Source: Thermoplasmata archaeon
GTDB lineage: Archaea; Thermoplasmatota; B47-G6; B47-G6B; 47-G6
Assembly: GCA_003663565.1 (NCBI GenBank)
Contig: QMTT01000026.1
Coordinates: 1-7,719, forward strand
Length of the DNA stretch: 7,719 bases
Direction of reading: 5' to 3'
A model generated the notes under the pieces. That model saw nothing but the letters and a program-made list of their open reading frames with translations, was not told where the DNA came from and made no database searches. Positions 5,962 through 7,719 of the stretch are shown piece by piece. The stretch's first letter is position 1. Each line of letters begins with the position of its first letter. The position numbers were made by a program, and so were the translations under genes.

Positions 5962-7719
5962 TATCATCACCCGTAAACTTAAGACTTCGTCCTAAAACGA
6001 TAAAGTCAATTAAATTTGGAATAATGAGTCCCGAAATCGTAAGGAAAATATCCGTAATGGAGGTCAAGACACCCGAAGTGTATGATAACGCAAAACTTCC
6101 CGTGACAGGAGGATTAATGGATCCTAGACTTGGAGTAATAGAACCTGGTGCTATATGTAAGACTTGTGGAAAACCTAGCAAGCAATGTCCTGGACACTTC
6201 GGCCATATAGAACTTGCACATCCTGTATATCACGTAAACTACGCTGAAGACATTCATAGCATTGCGAGAATAACATGTGAAAACTGTAGTAGGCCTCTGT
6301 TAACAAACAAAGAAAAGGAAGAATTTAGAGAGATGCTTAAGGAGGCAAAATGGGACAAAAGAATGTACAATAAAGTTCTGAGAACCATAGTACAACACGG
6401 TGTCGCCAGAAGGAGAGACCTTTATGTTGTGTACGAGATGGGATACTCCCTTTGGAAGATGAGGGATTACGATAGAGAACTACTTCATTATAGACTTTCC
6501 TTGGTGACCAGAGATGACCTTGAAAACCTAAAGCAGATCCTTCATGGCGCACCTTCTATAAGACCCATCATAGAGAGCCTTGAGGACGAATACCTTGTGA
6601 ACTTCCTTAGGGTATTTGAGGCCATGGGAATAGAAGATGTCGAGACTATTATAGAATTCATAGACTTCGTCGTTAAGGCCTCAGAGATCTACGAGAAACT
6701 TGAAAACCTAAGTAACTATTTTATAAACAACACCACAAAAGTTGATAGGTTCGAACTCTTCGAAGGCAGAATTTCAATTCCAGGAGTAGATCCTATCGAG
6801 GCAAAGAATATATATGAGGAAGAGATAAAACTCATTGAGAGGTTCGTTAAAGTCTTAAAGAAGCTCTCAGAGGCCTCAAAAGATAATAATTTCAGGGACA
6901 TTCTCGCTCATCAATATGAGGAAGTCAAACTTATTTTAGAAGACGTTGGTGGAGCAGAAAATGCATATAGGAGCGGAATATTCGTTGATAACCTTGGAGA
7001 GCTCCATGTGCCATCTTCAATAGCCAAGAGCATGAAATATTACTCAAAAGTAGAGCCTGCAAGATGTCCTCATTGTGGTAAACCATTAAGCCTTGATGTG
7101 GAACTTGAGAAACCATATAAGTACTTCAGATGGGATATCTCAAGAACGTTGTCCAGCATAACACTTGAAGTCGTTGGAGAGTCCGAAGAGCCACTTACTG
7201 CAAGAGCTCTTGTCGAAAAGATAATATCAAAGACAAAGAGGGAACAATTATACGAGAGACACAGAATACTTCCAGATGCCATGAGGAGAGTATTTGAGCG
7301 CATACCAGATGATGAGTTGTTCTTATACGACCTAGATCCTGAGGCCTCAAGACCCGAGTGGATGATAATAACTGTCCTACCCGTACCACCAGTTACTGTT
7401 AGACCATCAATAATACTTGAAAGCGGAGAACGCTCAGAAGATGACCTCACTCATGCGCTTGTTCAAATAATAACAGCAAATAATAAGCTCTTAGACAATA
7501 AGATACAAGGCTCTCCCCAGATCGTCATTGAAGATCTTTGGGACGTGCTTCAGCTTCATGTAACTACTTACATAAATAACAAACTTCCAGGAGTCCCAGA
7601 AGCAAAGCACAGAGGTGGTAAGCACCTTAAGTCTATAACGGAAAGGCTCAGCGGTAAAGAAGGAAGATTCAGAGGAAACTTAGCTGGTAAGAGAGTAAAC
7701 TTCTCAGCACGTACGGTAA
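5958..7719 (+). CDS. rpoA1: RNA polymerase subunit A' (Rpb1 N-terminal part), partial, with an enlarged clamp
   Basis: This is the largest catalytic subunit, N-terminal portion. The window holds 587 residues and no stop. The start overlaps the rpoB stop (ATGA). The protein begins in family style with KSIKFGIMSP (16-25) and MDPRLGVIEPG (54-64). The first clamp zinc site is complete (C67, C70, C77, H80). The second has C107 and C110 but reaches its partner pair C370 and C373 only after 259 residues, where other archaea have roughly 40-45. After this the canonical order returns: SRPEWMIITVLPVPP (464-478), RPSIILESG (482-490), EDLWDVLQ (525-532), GKEGRFRGNLAGKRVNFSARTV (566-587). The Mg-binding NADFDGD loop and the bridge helix would lie beyond the window. 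Whether the gene is a split A' or a fused A'+A'' cannot be told. Confidence 0.96.
   Translation, partial: MISSPVNLRLRPKTIKSIKFGIMSPEIVRKISVMEVKTPEVYDNAKLPVTGGLMDPRLGVIEPGAICKTCGKPSKQCPGHFGHIELAHPVYHVNYAEDIHSIARITCENCSRPLLTNKEKEEFREMLKEAKWDKRMYNKVLRTIVQHGVARRRDLYVVYEMGYSLWKMRDYDRELLHYRLSLVTRDDLENLKQILHGAPSIRPIIESLEDEYLVNFLRVFEAMGIEDVETIIEFIDFVVKASEIYEKLENLSNYFINNTTKVDRFELFEGRISIPGVDPIEAKNIYEEEIKLIERFVKVLKKLSEASKDNNFRDILAHQYEEVKLILEDVGGAENAYRSGIFVDNLGELHVPSSIAKSMKYYSKVEPARCPHCGKPLSLDVELEKPYKYFRWDISRTLSSITLEVVGESEEPLTARALVEKIISKTKREQLYERHRILPDAMRRVFERIPDDELFLYDLDPEASRPEWMIITVLPVPPVTVRPSIILESGERSEDDLTHALVQIITANNKLLDNKIQGSPQIVIEDLWDVLQLHVTTYINNKLPGVPEAKHRGGKHLKSITERLSGKEGRFRGNLAGKRVNFSARTV
6411..7052 (+). 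other. Insert in the RpoA1 clamp zinc loop, about 215 extra residues
   Basis: This is roughly residues 152-365, within the loop between the CENC and CPHC pairs of the second zinc site. The residues just after CENC (to about 150) and just before CPHC still resemble the ordinary family loop, so the extra block was placed in the loop without removing the metal ligands. It has no cysteine, several predicted amphipathic helices (for example about 212-256 and 281-306), and a possible small beta patch near 263-275 and 340-352. No known motif is recognised. Edges are approximate. Confidence 0.75.
7128..7265 (+). other. Second small expansion in RpoA1, after the zinc site
   Basis: This is roughly residues 391-436, between EKPYKYF (384-390) and ILPDAMRRVFERIP (437-450). 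In other archaea about 9-10 residues join the matching marks, so about 35-40 residues are extra. The segment is charged and probably helical after residue 412. It sits next to the enlarged zinc loop in sequence and may pack with it. Confidence 0.55.

Noticed and set aside
7070..7450. Open frame of 126 codons on the minus strand
   Set aside because: It lies wholly antisense to the well-conserved rpoA1 region, has no convincing ribosome site or promoter, and its translation is serine-rich as expected for the reverse of this coding sequence.
1..7719. Insertion sequences, CRISPR arrays or att sites
   Set aside because: No transposase fragment, terminal inverted repeats, spaced direct repeats or partial tRNA duplication could be found. 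The tRNA-Asn is cut only by the window edge.

Overview
The window is archaeal. It opens with two intronless tRNA genes facing away from each other, followed by the start of an RNA polymerase operon, rpoH - rpoB - rpoA1, reading rightward. Supporting signs are an archaeal TATA box at the right distance from the first gene, Shine-Dalgarno sites of the GGTGA(T) type before all three protein genes, archaeal/eukaryotic-type polymerase sequences, a B subunit that is not split into B' and B'', and a CCA encoded at the end of tRNA-Lys. The DNA is AT-rich with heavy use of AGA/AGG and ATA codons, while the tRNA stems are almost pure G-C, which suggests a thermophile or hyperthermophile. The exact lineage cannot be fixed. 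A TACK-type (Thermoproteota-like) archaeon is plausible, but unsplit RpoB also occurs elsewhere, for example in Thermococcales.

Layout: 1-47 is the 5' part of tRNA-Asn(GTT) on the minus strand, cut by the window edge. 48-208 is an AT-rich spacer with candidate TATA elements for both tRNAs and no gene. 209-285 is tRNA-Lys(TTT). 286-392 holds the operon promoter. 393-821 is rpoH, 844-5961 is rpoB, and 5958-7719 is rpoA1, which runs off the window. rpoB and rpoA1 overlap as ATGA, so translational coupling is likely. No mobile element, CRISPR array or extra gene was seen.

The remarkable point is the size of the polymerase subunits. RpoB has 1705 residues where archaeal unsplit RpoB usually has about 1100-1150. 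The surplus lies mainly in two helix-rich blocks, one inside external 1 and one at the external 1/external 2 junction, with smaller expansions near the N-terminus. RpoA1 carries about 215 extra residues between the two cysteine pairs of its second zinc site in the clamp, plus about 35-40 more just after it. RpoH has a charged C-terminal tail of about 54 residues beyond its normal end. All the catalytic landmarks expected in this part of the enzyme are present except two charged residues by the RpoB active centre, which read Q1313 and H1607 instead of the usual E and D/E.

Together the genes encode the downstream jaw subunit (RpoH), the second-largest subunit (RpoB) and the first part of the largest subunit (RpoA1). 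The best candidate for a new biological system is therefore the enzyme itself: an RNA polymerase with several lineage-specific surface domains of unknown role.
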